Source of the DNA: Peptococcaceae bacterium CEB3
GTDB lineage: Bacteria; Bacillota; Desulfitobacteriia; Desulfitobacteriales; Desulfitobacteriaceae
NCBI GenBank assembly: GCA_001029295.1
Contig: LDXJ01000061.1
Span: forward strand, 287,342-351,341
Length of the DNA stretch: 64,000 bases
Direction: 5' to 3'
The position numbers and the translations under genes were made by a program. Under the pieces are notes generated by a model. That model did not search any database. It was not told the DNA's origin and saw nothing but the letters and a program-made list of their open reading frames with translations. Positions 62,033 through 64,000 of the stretch are shown one piece after another (within the stretch, counting starts at the first letter, position 1; each line of letters starts with the position of its first letter).

Positions 62033-62458
62033 TTAAGCGTCCATTGTCTCGAAGTTGACCTTCGTCTTTAGAATCTTGCTTTTTAGGGCCTCTCTTTGCC
62101 TGCCAATGCGTTCTTCCTCAAGGAGAAGGACTTCCGTCCAAGCTTTTGTCTCCGCCAGGTCTGCGTTATAAGCCGCATCGACCACCGCCAGATGGTAGGC
62201 GAGCTCCGGCTCATGCCCTTTGACCATGCCAACCCCCACACAGCGGTTGATCATAACTTTGCACTCCGAAATGAAAACTTCGCCCAGGTAGAACAGGCTC
62301 CGCTTCGCCGTCTCCCGCACTTTGACCATGACCAGGCCGTTGCCCGGCTCCTCTATGGCCGCCACCTCGTACTTGCCGGCAATCTCTTCCGCCAATCGCC
62401 CGGCAATTTCTTTGGAACCGTTGATCAAAATCTCCGTCCGTCTTTTTCTAACCATCAT
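62033..62458 (-). CDS. phnG: C-P lyase subunit PhnG
   Basis: The 141-residue protein matches PhnG (KVRETAKRSLFYLGEVFISECKVMIN, GHEPELAYHLAVVDAAYNADL). It is the first structural gene of the operon, with GAAAGG just before the ATG. A TTTAC-type motif set (62526-62551) lies upstream, marking a second control region inside the phn cluster after phnF. Confidence 0.92.
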   Translation of the reverse strand: MMVRKRRTEILINGSKEIAGRLAEEIAGKYEVAAIEEPGNGLVMVKVRETAKRSLFYLGEVFISECKVMINRCVGVGMVKGHEPELAYHLAVVDAAYNADLAETKAWTEVLLLEEERIGRQREALKSKILKTKVNFETMDA

Positions 62459-62525
62459 CGCGAACCTTTCTCTTGTCCGTATTGTTTATCACGAGTCCAT
62501 GGTAACTTGTTGCCAAGTTGGCCGC

Positions 62526-62551
62526 TGTAAAATCTCAGTAAACAATGTAAA
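62526..62551 (-). promoter_or_regulatory. TTTAC-motif control site upstream of phnG
   Basis: On the minus strand TTTACA, TTTACT and TTTACA begin at 62551, 62542 and 62531; the last two are 11 bp apart. The 17-mer TTTACTGAGATTTTACA differs at two positions from one ahead of phnF. It resembles a PhoP half-box pair or a PhnF operator. Confidence 0.5.
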
Positions 62552-62572
62552 GATTCGGTAAGGTTTTTGGAA

Positions 62573-63277
62573 CTAGGGCATAATGTAGGAAAAGCGATCG
62601 CAACGGTAGAGGATCTTCGTGCACTCCAAGACGGCGCCGGTCCTCTTGTCAATACATCCTGACTGCAAGGCCAGGAGCGGAACGAGATACGTGCATCCCA
62701 AGAGCTTCCGCTGCAACTTCGTTGGAAAGGAGACGCTAAGCAGACTTGGCTTCGAGAGGAATTCGTGATACCCTTTGCTATTGTAGTAGCTAAACATTGA
62801 GGTGAGGTTGGCGCCCTCCGCGGCGATGTCCGGAAAGACGGACTTGGCGATGTATGAAATATGCAGAGCGATGGGTTGTCCGTCGATGAATCTTAACCTG
62901 CCGATTTTGAAGACGCGGTCCTTTTCTCCGGTTTCCAGGCAGTCGTAAATCCTTTTGTTGTATTTGATCTCCCGGCTGAAGATGTTTCTTGACTCGAAGT
63001 CATACCCCTTCTCCAGCATCTTCTGACTAAAACTCACGCCACCCGATAGGACCAACTCGATTTGCGTCAGCCTGTCTTTCACGTAGCTCCCCTTGCCTTG
63101 CTGCCTATAGACATATCCGAGTTCTTCAAGTTTTTCGTATGCCTTGCGAGCGGTTATCCGCGGCACCTTATACTTGCCCGCGATTTCGTTCTCTGACGGC
63201 AGCCTTTCGTGCACGTTGTACCTGCCGGAGACAATTTCGGAAATCAAGCGTTCTGCAATCTCCGTTTCAGCCGACAT
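62573..63277 (-). CDS. phnF: GntR/UTRA-family regulator of phosphonate metabolism (PhnF-like)
   Basis: The 234-residue protein has an N-terminal GntR winged helix (LISEIVSGRYNVHERLPSENEIAGKYKVPRITARKAYEKLEELGYVYRQQGKGSYV) and a C-terminal UTRA ligand domain (LETGEKDRVFKIGRLRFIDGQPIALHISYI). It heads the C-P lyase operon and is probably its repressor, responding to phosphate or a phosphonate intermediate. AGGGAG precedes the ATG. A shared TTTAC motif occurs upstream of it and of phnG. Confidence 0.9.
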   Translation of the reverse strand: MSAETEIAERLISEIVSGRYNVHERLPSENEIAGKYKVPRITARKAYEKLEELGYVYRQQGKGSYVKDRLTQIELVLSGGVSFSQKMLEKGYDFESRNIFSREIKYNKRIYDCLETGEKDRVFKIGRLRFIDGQPIALHISYIAKSVFPDIAAEGANLTSMFSYYNSKGYHEFLSKPSLLSVSFPTKLQRKLLGCTYLVPLLALQSGCIDKRTGAVLECTKILYRCDRFSYIMP

Positions 63278-63295
63278 CTCCCTACCCCTCTCTTT

Positions 63296-63323
63296 CAGTG
63301 AATAAATGTAAATGTTCAGTAAA
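63296..63323 (-). promoter_or_regulatory. TTTAC-motif control site upstream of phnF
   Basis: On the minus strand TTTACT, TTTACA and TCACTG start at 63323, 63312 and 63301, exactly 11 bp apart. This is Pho-box spacing, and the 17-mer TTTACTGAACATTTACA recurs with two changes before phnG. It is either a PhoP site or the PhnF operator. Confidence 0.55.
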
Positions 63324-63361
63324 CCCTTCGGTCAAAAAGTAAAGTTAAAAAAAGATCGGAC

Positions 63362-64000
63362 TCAATCCGATCCAGTGAGGATTTCACAAAAGTTTTTACG
63401 AAGTGGATAGAGGTAAATATCCTTGACGGGAAGTTTGTACTCGTTCAGCCGGTCCCATTTACCCCGTCCTTTGGTTTCACCGACATAGGACCAATTCGCC
63501 GCTTTGTAACACGTTCCGCGATAGCGCTCTTGATCGACGAATGTTTCGAGCAACACGGGGGTGTAGCCATAGATCGCTTGCCATTCTTGAGGGAGACGTT
63601 TGGCGGTAAGGGATAGGATTTTGGAGGCAAGGTTCTTGACTCGTACCCAGGGTAGGATGAGGAAGCGCGAATTATTAACCACTAAGTTTAAGCGCTTCAC
63701 GCGTTGTTCCTTGTCCCAGCCGATGAGTTCGTCGCGGGGCCGCAAGGCCCAAGCAGCCGCTGAAAAACCGATGGCCCCCAGGAGAGTTCCTGACCCGGCA
63801 TAGATGAGGTAGCGGATTTGGGCTCCGGGCAGGCGCGTATAGCCGAGGTAGTGGTAGCGGGCAATGAGTTCATTCCAGAGGCGCGATTGTTTGGACCGGG
63901 TCACTCGGATGAATTGGATGGGACCCAAATTTCGCAGGGAACCCGTAATCGGATCGCCTGGGTCGCCGGCCGCCGTGAATACCATCGGGCGGAGTCTGCT
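63362..64000 (-). CDS. DUF4338 (DruA-like) protein, 5' end outside window
   Basis: The minus-strand frame is open to the right edge; an ATG at 63985 is internal to the family, whose members are about 300 residues, so the gene probably starts outside. The visible 212 codons match DUF4338: YHYLGYTRLPGAQIRYLIYAG, LGAIGFSAAAWALRPRDELIGW, VVNNSRFLILPWVRVKNLASKIL and RGTCYKAANWSYVGETKGRG. The family includes DruA of the Druantia anti-phage systems and stand-alone copies in mobile DNA. No other defence gene is visible. Confidence 0.75.
   Translation of the reverse strand, partial: SRLRPMVFTAAGDPGDPITGSLRNLGPIQFIRVTRSKQSRLWNELIARYHYLGYTRLPGAQIRYLIYAGSGTLLGAIGFSAAAWALRPRDELIGWDKEQRVKRLNLVVNNSRFLILPWVRVKNLASKILSLTAKRLPQEWQAIYGYTPVLLETFVDQERYRGTCYKAANWSYVGETKGRGKWDRLNEYKLPVKDIYLYPLRKNFCEILTGSD

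Overview
The window reads as chromosomal DNA of a Gram-positive (Firmicutes-type) anaerobe. Purine-rich Shine-Dalgarno sites precede almost every gene, GC content looks moderate (near 55% by eye), and the gene content includes menaquinone synthesis (MenA), anaerobic glycerol-3-phosphate dehydrogenase GlpABC, an AmmeMemoRadiSam set, a sigma-54 regulator, an iron-dependent alcohol dehydrogenase and a DUF3231 protein. A relative of Desulfitobacterium or Desulfosporosinus (Peptococcaceae in the broad sense) fits best, but this is inference from gene content. I see no rRNA, tRNA or CRISPR array.

Layout. 1-9.5 kb: a LytS-type kinase cut by the window edge, a GntR/RCK_C regulator, a radical SAM protein, MenA, an amidohydrolase, a Crp/Fnr regulator, a TSUP exporter with a small membrane partner, a DUF169 protein and a small tautomerase. 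9.5-12.3 kb: a nickel/cobalt island (CooT, CbiQ, CbiO) with two similar structured leader segments and a 20-bp inverted repeat on its flanks; no substrate-binding S component is visible. 12.3-19.1 kb: an acyl-CoA cluster (ligase, thiolase, DUF35 protein, acyl-CoA dehydrogenase) behind a good -24/-12 promoter, next to a sigma-54 activator with a peculiar charged linker. 19.2-21.9 kb: a secreted beta-propeller/phosphoesterase preceded by five 11-bp-phased Pho-box-like repeats. 22-29 kb: alpha/beta hydrolase, DUF3231, membrane protein, separate receiver and LytTR proteins, XRE regulator, alcohol dehydrogenase and a 47-residue LysM protein.

29-39 kb is a glycerol-phosphate region. A GDPD and a Ugp-like ABC importer (no ATPase gene) sit next to glpP-leader-glpA-glpB-glpC, whose leader carries a strong hairpin that GlpP could antiterminate. 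39-43 kb: a Fic protein, an AbrB-RelE-like fusion, TrmO with a histidine-rich tail, DoxX and manganese catalase. 43-52 kb: a two-component system with a methionine-rich sensor loop, AmmeMemoRadiSam genes (A and B fused), pyrimidine-nucleoside phosphorylase and an OPT transporter.

52-63.3 kb is a full C-P lyase operon on the minus strand: phnF, phnG, phnH, phnI, phnJ, phnK, a hexapeptide transferase, phnL, phnD, phnC, two phnE genes and phnM. Both phnF and phnG are preceded by the same phased TTTAC-type motif. With the Pho-boxed phosphoesterase and the glycerol-phosphate genes, much of the window serves phosphorus scavenging. The right edge holds part of a DUF4338 (DruA-like) protein.
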